Assembly (NCBI GenBank): GCA_965203755.1
Contig: OZ241910.1
Location: 1,488,001-1,552,000, forward strand
Source: UBA6055 sp965203755
GTDB taxonomy: Bacteria; Chloroflexota; Anaerolineae; Aggregatilineales; Phototrophicaceae
Length of the DNA: 64,000 nucleotides
Direction of reading: 5' to 3'
The position numbers were made by a program, and so were the translations under genes. Shown here one piece after another: positions 34,375 to 42,465 of this stretch. The notes under the pieces were generated by a model. The model was not told the DNA's origin. It saw only the letters and a program-made list of their open reading frames with translations, and did not search any database. How positions within the stretch are numbered: position 1 is the stretch's first letter; every line of letters starts with the position of its first letter.

Positions 34375-36180
34375 ATGGGTTTTATTATGGATGGATTGGA
34401 GTCCGAAGATTATGACCGCAGCTATTCTGACTTGGAACTGGTCAAGCGGATTTTGGGATACTTCCGCCCGCATCTTATGAAAATGCTGCTGGTGTCGGCG
34501 GTGGTTTTCCTTAGTTCACTGGCGAACCTGGCTTTGCCGATTGTCGTTTCGGCAGCCATAGACCGACTCCAGTTTTCGCCCGACAGCTTCGCGCCCATCA
34601 GCGCCGCGTTGCTGCTGGCGGCGATTGCCAGCATCGGCTGGGTCGCCAACCTGGCGCGGCAGTGGCTGGCGGCGCAGGCCGTCGGCGATGTGACGCTGGA
34701 TTTGCGCGAGGATGCCTTCCATGCGGTCACCGAACGCGATATGTCCTTTTATGATCAATATCCGACCGGCAAGATCGTCAGCCGCGTTTTGTCTGACAGC
34801 CAGGCTTTTTCGGAGACTGTGCGCTTGGCCATCAATCTGATGAGTCAGCTGCTGCTGGTCGTTCTGCTCATCATTTATCTCTTCACGGTCAACGTCCAGA
34901 TGGCATTCATCGTACTGGCGATTATGCCCTTCATCATGTATACCGCGCTCAAGTTTCGGACGGTTGCCCGCCGCACCGTCACTAACTCGCGCCGTCAGCT
35001 TGCCACCGTCAACGCTCACATCCAAGAATCCATCAGCGGCATCGGCGTCGCCAAATCCTTTCGCCGCGAGCAGATGATTTATGATGAGTTCAAGGCTGTC
35101 AATTGGCAGCTGTATCAGGTTGAGCGGGTCAACAGCTTCGTCTTTGGCAGCATCTTTCCGATTCTGGTCACGATTGCCGGGATTGGCGTGGCGGCGGTGG
35201 TTTGGTTTGGCATTGATCTGGCGCAGCAGGGGGTTTTGACCGCCGGCGAATGGTTTCTTTTTATTCAAGGCATGGGCATGGTCTGGTTTCCTTTGACCAG
35301 CATCGCTTCTTTCTGGAGTCAGTTTCAGCTTGGTCTGGCGGCGGGCGAACGGGTGTTTGCCCTGCTTGATGCCCAAGCGATGGTGAATCAGGAAGCCGAT
35401 GAGCACGCGGCGGAGGTTCGGGGGGCGATCCAATTTGAAGACATGGATTTTTGGTATAAAGAAGGCGAGCCGGTGCTTCAGCGGTTCAACCTCAAAATCC
35501 ATCCTGGCGAAACTCTGGCGCTGGTCGGGCATACCGGCGCGGGCAAATCCAGCATCGCCAAGCTGATCAACCGCTTCTATGAATATCAGCGCGGCCGGCT
35601 GCTGATTGACGGCAAGGATATCCGCCGCTTCAATCTGTCGTCCTACCGCTCCAAGCTGGGCGTTGTCACGCAGACGCCCTTCCTGTTTGATGGCACCGTC
35701 ATGGACAATATCCGCTATGGGCGTCCGGATGCCAGCGATGCGGAGGTTATCGACATCGCTCATCGAGTCGGGCGCGGTGATTGGCTGGGGAGTTTGCAGG
35801 AGGGCTTGGACACGCCGGCGGGCGAACGCGGCGGCAGCCTGTCGATGGGCCAGCGGCAGCTGGTGGCGATTGCGCGGACGCTGCTGCAAGACCCGGCGAT
35901 CTTCATCCTCGATGAAGCCACCGCCAGTGTTGATCCACTGACTGAAACCTTGATTCAAGAGGGCTTGGACACTTTGCTCGGCAGCCGCACTTCGATTGTC
36001 ATCGCGCATCGGCTGTCGACCATTCAGCACGCCGACCGCATCATCGTCCTGGATCATGGCGAGATCATTGAAGCCGGCGCGCATGATCAATTGATGGCCG
36101 CTGGCGGCCATTACGCTAATCTGTACAATTCTTATTTCCGTCATCAAAGTCTGGAATACATCGAGAGTCTGGCTGGATAG
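34375..36180 (+). CDS. ABC exporter subunit B (catalytic)
   Basis: A 601-residue partner of subunit A with six membrane segments (about residues 35-330) and an ATPase domain. Walker A is GHTGAGKSSIAKL, the signature is the atypical LSMGQRQLVAIARTL, and Walker B IFILDEATASVD keeps the catalytic glutamate. In TM287/288-like pairs the degenerate site is made from the other subunit's Walker motifs plus this altered signature; that is what is seen here (DDS in A and LSMGQ in B). The consensus site pairs this subunit's DEA with A's LSGGQ. It acts in the cytoplasmic membrane. The substrate is unknown. Confidence 0.92.
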   Translation: MGFIMDGLESEDYDRSYSDLELVKRILGYFRPHLMKMLLVSAVVFLSSLANLALPIVVSAAIDRLQFSPDSFAPISAALLLAAIASIGWVANLARQWLAAQAVGDVTLDLREDAFHAVTERDMSFYDQYPTGKIVSRVLSDSQAFSETVRLAINLMSQLLLVVLLIIYLFTVNVQMAFIVLAIMPFIMYTALKFRTVARRTVTNSRRQLATVNAHIQESISGIGVAKSFRREQMIYDEFKAVNWQLYQVERVNSFVFGSIFPILVTIAGIGVAAVVWFGIDLAQQGVLTAGEWFLFIQGMGMVWFPLTSIASFWSQFQLGLAAGERVFALLDAQAMVNQEADEHAAEVRGAIQFEDMDFWYKEGEPVLQRFNLKIHPGETLALVGHTGAGKSSIAKLINRFYEYQRGRLLIDGKDIRRFNLSSYRSKLGVVTQTPFLFDGTVMDNIRYGRPDASDAEVIDIAHRVGRGDWLGSLQEGLDTPAGERGGSLSMGQRQLVAIARTLLQDPAIFILDEATASVDPLTETLIQEGLDTLLGSRTSIVIAHRLSTIQHADRIIVLDHGEIIEAGAHDQLMAAGGHYANLYNSYFRHQSLEYIESLAG

Positions 36181-36257
36181 TAAGGTTCGTTCAGGGCGGC
36201 GCGTCTTGACAGCATGAACTGCGCCCAGACGGGCTGGATAGAGGATAAGGAGCTTCC

Positions 36258-37016
36258 ATGGCGATTGCAACCCTCACCGATGCCAACTTTGCCCAAACTG
36301 TCGGCAGGGGCGGCGCGCTGATACTCATCACGACCGGCGGCGACAAACTGCGGAGCGACTTCAAAACAGCCTTCGACAAGGCGGCCGAAGAAGAAGATCG
36401 GATTGTTTTCGCGCAAGTGGATCCGGCGGCAAACGGCCGCTTGAGGCAGGTCTTCAGCTACCAGAACACGGCGCTGCTGATTGGCGTTTGCGACCGCGAA
36501 GTCATCTTCCGCCGTTCCCGTCCCTGGTCGAGTGATTTGCCGGGGGCGATAGGCAGCCTGCAAGAGGCCGTCGCCGCCGCGTCGCCGACGGCAGCGGAAG
36601 CGCCGGCCGCAGCGGCTGAAGCCAAAAAGAAACGTTCCATCGCCGCGCTGGACAAGCCGCTGGACGCGACTGACCGCACTTTTGAGCACGAGGCGCTGGC
36701 GGCCTCCCATGAGATACCGGTTTTGGTTGATTTTTGGGCTGAATGGTGCGGCCCCTGCCGCATGGTCGCCCCGATTTTAGAAACGCTGGCGGCTGAATTC
36801 GCCGGTCAAATCCGCATCGTCAAAGTGGATACCGACAAGAATCCGGGGCTTAGCCAAGCCTTCCAAATCCGCAGCATCCCGACCATCGCCGCTTTTAAGG
36901 CCGGCAAACTGATTTTCATGCAGCCCGGCGCCCTGACAGAACCCGCCTTCCGCAGTCTGATTCAACAGGCTATCGACCTTGAGATTCCGGCCGACGAAGC
37001 GGCGGCGGCCAGGTAG
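36258..37016 (+). CDS. tandem thioredoxin-fold protein with WCGPC active site
   Basis: A 252-residue cytoplasmic protein with two thioredoxin folds. Residues about 1-105 form a divergent domain that lacks the CxxC pair (an MAIATLTDANF start, DRIVFAQVDP, and a single C78). Residues about 106-130 are an Ala- and Lys-rich linker. Residues about 135-250 form a canonical thioredoxin: FWAEWCGPCRMVAPI with C164 and C167, KVDTDKNPGLSQ, and IRSIPTI with the cis-proline. A GGAT/AAGGAG-like site precedes the ATG at 36258. The inactive domain may bind a partner. This layout is not the plain 105-residue thioredoxin. Confidence 0.85.
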   Translation: MAIATLTDANFAQTVGRGGALILITTGGDKLRSDFKTAFDKAAEEEDRIVFAQVDPAANGRLRQVFSYQNTALLIGVCDREVIFRRSRPWSSDLPGAIGSLQEAVAAASPTAAEAPAAAAEAKKKRSIAALDKPLDATDRTFEHEALAASHEIPVLVDFWAEWCGPCRMVAPILETLAAEFAGQIRIVKVDTDKNPGLSQAFQIRSIPTIAAFKAGKLIFMQPGALTEPAFRSLIQQAIDLEIPADEAAAAR

Positions 37017-37101
37017 ACAAGGCGCGGCCATTGAGGCGCATTTTGGGCGAAGATGCGGCCGCAAAATCGGCTATTCGGAGTATGTTTTCGTCCTTCATCG
37101 C

Positions 37102-38184
37102 CTATTCAATTGAGTTGCCCATCAGCCGGCTTAGGGTATGAGGGTCATGGGGCGGCGCGAACATATTGGGCGGATGACGGTCTTTGCCATCGAGTTCGCC
37201 GATGTAGGTTTGCGTGGTTTGCAGGCTGGCATGCCCCAGATTTTGCCGAATGCGCTCCAAATCCATGCCAAAATCATAGGCGCGGCGGGCATAGGTGCGG
37301 CGCAAATCATGCGGCTTGACCGGGCGCAGGTCGCCGTCAATCATAATCGGATAGCTGTTCATTATGTCATTCACCGTCCAGACGCCAATGCCGTTTTGCC
37401 GCACCGTTTTGCCGCCGCGCCGAATCCCGCGGAAGACGCGTCCGCTCCTGATTTCCGCCGACTGCATCCAGCCTTCCACATACACCAGACACCAATCCAG
37501 CGGGCCATAGGGAATCAAGCGCTGTTTGCCGCCTTTGCCTTCGCGCACCCGCAGCGAAAGCTCATCGCTAAGACGCTGCCGCAGATCGTCCACGCGCAGA
37601 TCGGCGGCCTCGGCGGCGCGAATGCCGGTGCAAACCATCAGCGTCATCAAAGCGGTATCGCGCCGGCCGCGCAGGCTGGAAATGCCCGGCGCCTGCACCA
37701 GCGTCTTGACCTGATAGGGTTTCAGCCGCAGATGCTCGCTGTCGGCCAGGTCCTGCTTCTCAATCATCCTGACCGGCGCCGCCGCTGGATGGACATCGTT
37801 CATCATGCGGGCAAAATACTCATCAACCATAGCTCGTTGTTCCGCTTCGGAATCATCCGGATTAGTCAAGTCATACAAGCGGTCGCGGACTTCGTTGCTA
37901 TGGAACAGATCATTGTAACGGCCGCGAATGGTCGCCAGATGCGCCAGCGCCGTCTGTGGCGCCAGCGGCGCCTGAACTTTCTGCCCCTGTTTATCAATCC
38001 GCTCTCGTTCTTTCAGCAGATAATCGCGGTAGGCGGCTAAATCGGGATGATACCAGGTTCGCCGGGTGCGCGTCAGCCAGTCAATGAAAAACCCCAAGCG
38101 CGATTTTTGGTCTTTGCTTGGTTCGGGCGGCATTAAAACCGACGCGTTTTCGCGCCGCTGGGCCGACAGAAGTTCGGACGGCAT
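37102..38184 (-). CDS. tyrosine recombinase
   Basis: A 360-residue site-specific recombinase of the phage integrase family. The catalytic set is complete: Arg in CTGIRAAEAADLR (near 189), a Lys in GKGGKQRL (near 217-220), His and Arg in HDLRRTYARRA, His in LGHASLQTT and the nucleophile Tyr in TYIGE. The N-terminal about 140 residues are a SAM-like core-binding domain. It could be a XerC/D-type chromosome dimer resolvase or a lone integrase remnant; no attachment site, tRNA or accessory genes of an integrative element are adjacent. It is convergent with the thioredoxin gene and divergent from the metallopeptidase gene. Confidence 0.85.
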   Translation of the reverse strand: MPSELLSAQRRENASVLMPPEPSKDQKSRLGFFIDWLTRTRRTWYHPDLAAYRDYLLKERERIDKQGQKVQAPLAPQTALAHLATIRGRYNDLFHSNEVRDRLYDLTNPDDSEAEQRAMVDEYFARMMNDVHPAAAPVRMIEKQDLADSEHLRLKPYQVKTLVQAPGISSLRGRRDTALMTLMVCTGIRAAEAADLRVDDLRQRLSDELSLRVREGKGGKQRLIPYGPLDWCLVYVEGWMQSAEIRSGRVFRGIRRGGKTVRQNGIGVWTVNDIMNSYPIMIDGDLRPVKPHDLRRTYARRAYDFGMDLERIRQNLGHASLQTTQTYIGELDGKDRHPPNMFAPPHDPHTLSRLMGNSIE

Positions 38185-38233
38185 CGTTCACCTGCTTTCG
38201 ATGGCTGGTTCTATCGGCTTCATTATACCCAAA

Positions 38234-38262
38234 TTGTAAAAGTCGGGAATATGGGGTATAAT
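38234..38262 (+). promoter_or_regulatory. sigma70-like promoter of metallopeptidase gene
   Basis: TTGTAA at 38234-38239 and TATAAT at 38257-38262 have 17-base spacing, about 20 bases before the first ATG (38282). Confidence 0.6.
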
Positions 38263-38281
38263 CACAGGCATTGACAGCAAA

Positions 38282-39550
38282 ATGAGATGCGTCATGCACA
38301 AAAAAGCCGCTTTGATTCTGATCTTCGCGCTGCTGGCGGCGGCCGCCGTCGCGGTGCTTAGCCGATGCACATCCTGCCTGATCGAAATCGAAGACATCGA
38401 AACCGCCGTCATCGCAATCCGCCAGCTGGAGCCGCTGGAAGACGCGGCGTTGAACATTCAGACCCGCGCCGAATATGAAGCCGAGCTTGCCGAGCGGTTT
38501 GAGGAGGACTTTTCCGATGAAGACGCCGCCGACGGCCTTTTGTTTTACCGCGCGCTGGATTTGGTCGAGCCGGATGTGGACTTGGAGGCGGCCTACTTTA
38601 ACTTCCTGACGGCAAACGTCGGCGGCTATTATGACCCTGAAACCGATGAGATGACCGTCATTCTGGACGGCGAGCAGGGGGCTGGCGATGAACTGCCGCT
38701 GTGGGACAGCCTAACCTATGCCCACGAATTCGCCCATGCCCTGCAAGACCAGCATTATGACCTCGAGGCGCTGCATGATCAAGTCATTGAAGCGGACAAT
38801 TATGATTTTCAGCTGGCGATGGACGCGCTGATCGAAGGCGATGCCACCAAGGTCACTTTCGAGTATTTCGACGGGCTGGCGCAGGACATAGACCCGCGGG
38901 CCCTTGAAGAGATGGCTGACCAGGCTGAAGCCGAGATGGGCAGTCGGCGGCCCGCCGAAAATGTCCCGGACATCATCGAAGCAACGTTTATGTTCCCCTA
39001 TGAAGAGGGGCAGAAATTTGTCGCCTATCTTGTCAAAGAACTGGGCTGGTCGGGTGTCGACCGCGCTTTTCGGGAAAATCCGCCGCAAACGACCGAGCAT
39101 ATCTACCATCCTTGGCGCTATCTGGACGGCGACGGCCCGCTAGAGGTCAGCCCGCTTGACCCCGGCGCGGTCATCGGCGACGGCTGGCGGCTGGTGTATG
39201 ACAGTTCCGTCGGCGAATTTTATCTGCGCCATCATCTCGAAACACAGCTTGCGGCGCCCCTCGTGACCCACGGCTGGGGCGGCGACCGTATGCAGCTTTT
39301 CACCGACGACGCCAGCGGCGATCTGCTCTGGGTTTGGCAGCTGGCTTGGGACAGCGCCAGAGATGCCAATCGATTTAACCGCAGATACCGCGTATTCCTT
39401 AATCAGCGCTATGCCACGCTGGGCGAGGACGGGCCTTGCTGGACGGCCGCCGAGACGCACTGCTTCAAGCCAATCAGCGAGACCGAAACGCGCATCACCT
39501 ACGCCGCCGACCCGACTGTCGCCATGGCGCTTTTGAACCTGGACAATTAG
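38282..39550 (+). CDS. secreted or membrane-anchored zinc metallopeptidase-like protein
   Basis: A 422-residue protein with an N-terminal hydrophobic segment (residues about 9-26), two cysteines straight after it (CTSC) and a large acidic ectodomain. The zinc-binding helix is YAHEFAHALQDQ (HEFAH near residues 148-152), and a downstream glutamate in LIEGDAT (near 185) would be the third ligand, as in gluzincins. This resembles putative metallopeptidases of Chloroflexota and actinobacteria of unknown substrate. A second ATG at 38294 (MHKKAALI) is a plausible start. The lipobox is imperfect (LSRC), so whether it is a lipoprotein is uncertain. Confidence 0.7.
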   Translation: MRCVMHKKAALILIFALLAAAAVAVLSRCTSCLIEIEDIETAVIAIRQLEPLEDAALNIQTRAEYEAELAERFEEDFSDEDAADGLLFYRALDLVEPDVDLEAAYFNFLTANVGGYYDPETDEMTVILDGEQGAGDELPLWDSLTYAHEFAHALQDQHYDLEALHDQVIEADNYDFQLAMDALIEGDATKVTFEYFDGLAQDIDPRALEEMADQAEAEMGSRRPAENVPDIIEATFMFPYEEGQKFVAYLVKELGWSGVDRAFRENPPQTTEHIYHPWRYLDGDGPLEVSPLDPGAVIGDGWRLVYDSSVGEFYLRHHLETQLAAPLVTHGWGGDRMQLFTDDASGDLLWVWQLAWDSARDANRFNRRYRVFLNQRYATLGEDGPCWTAAETHCFKPISETETRITYAADPTVAMALLNLDN

Positions 39551-39565
39551 CCCAAGTTTTCGGGT

Positions 39566-39571
39566 TATAAT
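39566..39571 (+). promoter_or_regulatory. TATAAT -10 element upstream of MoxR gene
   Basis: The -10 hexamer ends 16 bases before the ATG at 39588, giving a very short leader. No convincing -35 was found. Confidence 0.4.
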
Positions 39572-39587
39572 ATAAGGCAAACCGCTT

Positions 39588-40589
39588 ATGAACGCCGCAA
39601 CCGCAGCAGAAATTGGACTGGATCAATTTAGCGAAATCGCCCGCGATATCGAAGCCGAAGTCGGCAAGGTCATCGTCGGTCAGCAGGAAGTGGTTCGCAG
39701 TGTTATTATCTGCGTGCTGGCGGGCGGGCATGCTTTGCTGGAAGGCGTGCCGGGCTTGGGCAAAACCATGCTTATCCGCACCTTGGGCGATGTGCTTGAC
39801 CTCAAGTTTTCGCGCATTCAATTCACCCCTGATCTGATGCCGGCCGACATCGTTGGCACCGACATTCTCGAAGAGACCGAAGATGGGCGGCGCGAATTTC
39901 GCTTTCAGGCCGGCCCCATTTTCGCCAACTTGGTGCTGGCGGACGAAATCAACCGCGCCACCCCCAAAACGCAGTCCGCCATGCTGGAAGCCATGCAGGA
40001 AAAGACGGTCACCGTCGCCGGCCGGCGCTATGACCTGGACTTGCCCTTTTTCGTGCTGGCAACCCAAAACCCGCTCGAAATGGAAGGGACGTATCCCCTG
40101 CCCGAAGCCCAGCTTGACCGTTTCCTCTTCAAGGTAGATGTCCAATTCCCCAGCGTGGATGAACTGGTCGCGATTTTGGACCGCACCACCGGCATCGCCG
40201 CGCCGGCCGCCGGCAAAGTCGCTGATGGCCGGCAGGTCATCGGCATGGGGCAGCTGGCGCTTGGCGCGCCTATTCCGTCGCATGTCAGCCAATACGTGGC
40301 CGGCATCATTGTCGCCACCCATCCCGACCGCCAGGAATCGACGCCGATGCTGCGGAATTATGCCCGTTATGGCGCCAGCCCGCGCGGCGCTCAAGCCTTG
40401 ATCATCGGCGCAAAAATCAATGCCCTGCTGGAAGGCCGTTACAATGTGTCCTTTGATGATGTAGAGGCGGTCGCCCCATCCGCTCTGCGCCACCGCATCC
40501 TGCTGAACTTCGAGGGCATGGCGGAAGGCATCCGCAGCGATGAGCTCATCGCCGAGGTCCTCAAAGCCATACCCAAGCCCTTCACCTAG
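39588..40589 (+). CDS. MoxR-family AAA+ ATPase
   Basis: A 333-residue cytoplasmic ATPase. Walker A is EGVPGLGKTMLI (residues about 52-63), Walker B LVLADEINRATPKTQSAMLEAMQE, sensor 1 FVLATQNPLEMEGTYPLPEAQLDRFLF, and the arginine-finger/sensor 2 region lies toward the end. MoxR proteins act as chaperones that activate metal- or stress-related complexes. The usual partners (DUF58 and von Willebrand A or transglutaminase-like genes) are not adjacent here. A palindromic hairpin lies straight after the stop. Confidence 0.93.
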   Translation: MNAATAAEIGLDQFSEIARDIEAEVGKVIVGQQEVVRSVIICVLAGGHALLEGVPGLGKTMLIRTLGDVLDLKFSRIQFTPDLMPADIVGTDILEETEDGRREFRFQAGPIFANLVLADEINRATPKTQSAMLEAMQEKTVTVAGRRYDLDLPFFVLATQNPLEMEGTYPLPEAQLDRFLFKVDVQFPSVDELVAILDRTTGIAAPAAGKVADGRQVIGMGQLALGAPIPSHVSQYVAGIIVATHPDRQESTPMLRNYARYGASPRGAQALIIGAKINALLEGRYNVSFDDVEAVAPSALRHRILLNFEGMAEGIRSDELIAEVLKAIPKPFT

Positions 40590-40594
40590 ACAAA

Positions 40595-40620
40595 CAGCCG
40601 GCCGAATCTTCAGCCGGCTG
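40595..40620. terminator. hairpin between MoxR and HU genes
   Basis: CAGCCGGC at 40595-40602 pairs perfectly with GCCGGCTG at 40613-40620, between convergent genes. There is no T run on either side, but the position fits a shared terminator. Confidence 0.5.
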
Positions 40621-40680
40621 CCCTTGCCATTATCGTATCAAGAGGATGCGGCAGATCAGCATCTTCTTTGAATCATCCGC

Positions 40681-40953
40681 TTAGTTGACCGCGTCCGAAA
40701 GACCGGCGCCCGCCTTGAACTTGACCACCTTTTTGGCTGGAATCTGAATCGCATCCCCGGTACGCGGGTTGCGGCCGGTACGAGCGCCGCGCTGTTCTAC
40801 CGACCACGAGCCAAAACCAACCAGCGCAATGCGGTCGCCATTTGACAGCCCTTCCGTAATCGATTCAACCACAGCATCCAGGGCCTTGGCGGCATCGGCT
40901 TTGCTCAACCCGGATTTCCCGGCAATGGAATCAATCAATTCAGCTTTGTTCAT
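40681..40953 (-). CDS. HU-family DNA-binding protein
   Basis: A 90-residue histone-like protein: start MNKAELIDSIAGKSGLSKADAAK, the GFGSW turn and the DNA-arm NPRTGDAIQIPAKKVVKFKAG. It binds and bends DNA as a dimer and compacts the nucleoid. AAGGAG eight bases before the ATG fixes the start; an upstream open frame to 41052 has no such site. It is convergent with MoxR. Confidence 0.95.
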   Translation of the reverse strand: MNKAELIDSIAGKSGLSKADAAKALDAVVESITEGLSNGDRIALVGFGSWSVEQRGARTGRNPRTGDAIQIPAKKVVKFKAGAGLSDAVN

Positions 40954-41048
40954 GGTAACACTCCTTAAAAAGTACAAGTTTCCGCTATTATAGCACATCT
41001 TGCCGACTGCATAGACTCGAATCCAGCCAATTCGGGGCTTTGCGCCGG

Positions 41049-41954
41049 TCATCCATGTTCAGCCAGAAAGGCATCCACCTCGGCGCGGGTCGGCAGCGCC
41101 GTTCGCCCGCCCAGCGCGCGGCAGTTCATGGATCCCACGGCCGCGGCAAACCGCACCCGCCGTTCCAGGTCCCAATTTTGCAGCAGCGCGTACATAAACG
41201 CGCCGTGATAGGCATCGCCGGCGCCGGTCGTATCCACCACTTCGACCGCATAAGCTGGGAATGACCGAAGCCCCTCATCCGAATAAACCACGCCGCCGCG
41301 CGCGCCCAAGGTGACAATCGCAATTTTGGCGCCCTCGTTATACAGGGCTTCAGCGACGGCTTCAGCCGGCTGATTCGGCATCCAGTCGCGCGCCCACTGC
41401 TCCGGCACAATCGGCGCATTGACATAAGGCAGTATCTCTTTGGCGACTTGATAGGGGCAGAAGGGGTCCATCACCACCCACATCCCGGCTGCCTGCGCCC
41501 AGGCGGCCGCCTGCATGGTGGCTGGGGTGACATCATCAATAAACAGAACTTTCGCCGCCGTGATGATTTCGCGGGTGATGTCGCGCGGCATAATCGAACC
41601 GCCGGTGGCCATGCGCGACACAATGCTGCGGTCGCCGGTCTGCACATTGACCAGAATCACCGAAACATGCGAATCCGTTCCCGGCTCAACCAGCAGGTGC
41701 GAAGCATCTACCCCTTCATCGGCAAAGACCTGGCGAATGAACGCGCCATTCTCGTCATCGCCGACGCGCCCGATAATTTTGGTTCTGGCGCCCAAACGCG
41801 CCGCCGCCACCAGCGACGATGACGCCAAGCCGCCCGTCTGGCGCATATAATTCGTCACTCGCATGGTTTCATTATTCACAGGCATGTGCGGCACCGGCAT
41901 CAAATGATCCACCGTGCAAGTGCCAATGCCGACAATATCAGGATAAGATGTCAT
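41049..41954 (-). CDS. PfkB-family sugar or nucleoside kinase
   Basis: A 301-residue kinase of the ribokinase-like fold. Motif 1 is TGGLASSSLVAAARLGA and motif 2, the anion hole and catalytic base, is DTTGAGDAYHGAFMYALL. It phosphorylates a sugar alcohol, a ketose or a nucleoside with ATP; 6-deoxy-6-sulfofructose kinase and ribokinase are possible but not resolved. The start is set at MTSYPDIVG (GAGAG about ten bases upstream); the longer frame to 42098 begins in non-conserved sequence. It is not clearly co-transcribed with HU, which is 95 bases downstream on the same strand. Confidence 0.85.
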   Translation of the reverse strand: MTSYPDIVGIGTCTVDHLMPVPHMPVNNETMRVTNYMRQTGGLASSSLVAAARLGARTKIIGRVGDDENGAFIRQVFADEGVDASHLLVEPGTDSHVSVILVNVQTGDRSIVSRMATGGSIMPRDITREIITAAKVLFIDDVTPATMQAAAWAQAAGMWVVMDPFCPYQVAKEILPYVNAPIVPEQWARDWMPNQPAEAVAEALYNEGAKIAIVTLGARGGVVYSDEGLRSFPAYAVEVVDTTGAGDAYHGAFMYALLQNWDLERRVRFAAAVGSMNCRALGGRTALPTRAEVDAFLAEHG

Positions 41955-42120
41955 CCAACCGACTCTCTCAAGCTGTCTATTCGATGCCCCTTTTTTAACG
42001 CCGGCGGCCCAATTTTGCAATTCGATGATGCCCCAGGTTAATCTGACAGGGAATCTAAAACTTAAAAAGATTTGACATCCATTGCGCTGATGCCGCATTC
42101 ATAGCTATTAGCAAGTTTTG

Positions 42121-42159
42121 CTGTGATGCGGCTGTCTTGGCTTGGCGGCCGCATCACAG
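42121..42159. repeat. long perfect inverted repeat
   Basis: CTGTGATGCGGC at 42121-42132 pairs with GCCGCATCACAG at 42148-42159, across a 15-base loop. A stem of twelve perfect base pairs would be stable as RNA. It could be part of a small RNA, a regulatory leader, or an operator-like dyad. There is no T run, so it is not a simple terminator. Confidence 0.5.
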
Positions 42160-42191
42160 TCAGCCTCATTTCCCGCAATCCTCCCACAAGT

Positions 42192-42218
42192 AAAAAACGG
42201 CGGTCTTATCAGCCGCCG
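42192..42218 (-). terminator. minus-strand intrinsic terminator-like hairpin
   Basis: CGGCGG at 42198-42203 pairs with CCGCCG at 42213-42218, and on the minus strand the stem is followed by a run of six T (A run at 42192-42197). It would stop a minus-strand transcript, yet no minus-strand gene is directly upstream, hinting at an unannotated transcript. Confidence 0.5.
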
Positions 42219-42285
42219 CTGGCGAACCGCTTTGTGATACCCTGTCCTGTCCCCGTCCCGTCATTGTAAAACCGAGGCGCGGGCA

Positions 42286-42313
42286 TTGACAAAAGCGGCG
42301 CTGTCGGTATACT
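42286..42313 (+). promoter_or_regulatory. tRNA-Leu promoter
   Basis: TTGACA at 42286-42291 and TATACT at 42308-42313 with a 16-base spacer, just before the tRNA start at 42336. Confidence 0.7.
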
Positions 42314-42335
42314 TGACGGCAGACTCACAAAGTTT

Positions 42336-42418
42336 GGCGGGATGGTGGAATGGCAGACACGGGTGCCTTAAAAGCACCTGCCCGAAGGGGCGTGAGGGTT
42401 CGAGCCCCTCTCCCGTCA
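42336..42418 (+). tRNA. tRNA-Leu (anticodon UAA)
   Basis: A complete type II tRNA of 83 bases. The seven-base acceptor stem pairs GGCGGGA with TCCCGTC (one G-U pair), the D-arm begins TGGTGGAATGGCAGACAC, the anticodon loop is CTTAAAA with anticodon TAA between stems GGTGC and GCACC, a long variable arm (TGCCCGAAGGGGCG) identifies leucine, and the T-arm is GAGGGTTCGAGCCCCTC. The CCA end is not encoded. Confidence 0.95.
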
Positions 42419-42465
42419 CTCTAATCCACGACGGCATCCGTCAATCCCGCCCTTGACGATGAACC

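Larger units (their letters stand above)
41955..42335. other. intergenic region between kinase and tRNA-Leu
   Basis: About 380 bases without a gene. It holds a 12-bp hairpin (42121-42159), a second hairpin with an A run (42192-42218), and the tRNA-Leu promoter. No reading frame with a good start was seen. Confidence 0.5.

Noticed and set aside
34516..36270. Long open frame of 584 codons antisense to ABC exporter subunit B
   Set aside because: It lies wholly opposite a well-supported ABC gene with all motifs, has no recognisable domain, and has a composition (many Q, H, R, D) typical of antisense frames in GC-rich DNA.
37053..37319. Short frame after the thioredoxin gene
   Set aside because: It overlaps the 3' end of the recombinase gene on the other strand and its sequence has no domain; the recombinase catalytic motifs are intact.
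39495..40493. Open frame of 332 codons antisense to MoxR
   Set aside because: The MoxR gene on the other strand has complete AAA+ motifs; the antisense product shows no domain and is rich in G, H and Q.
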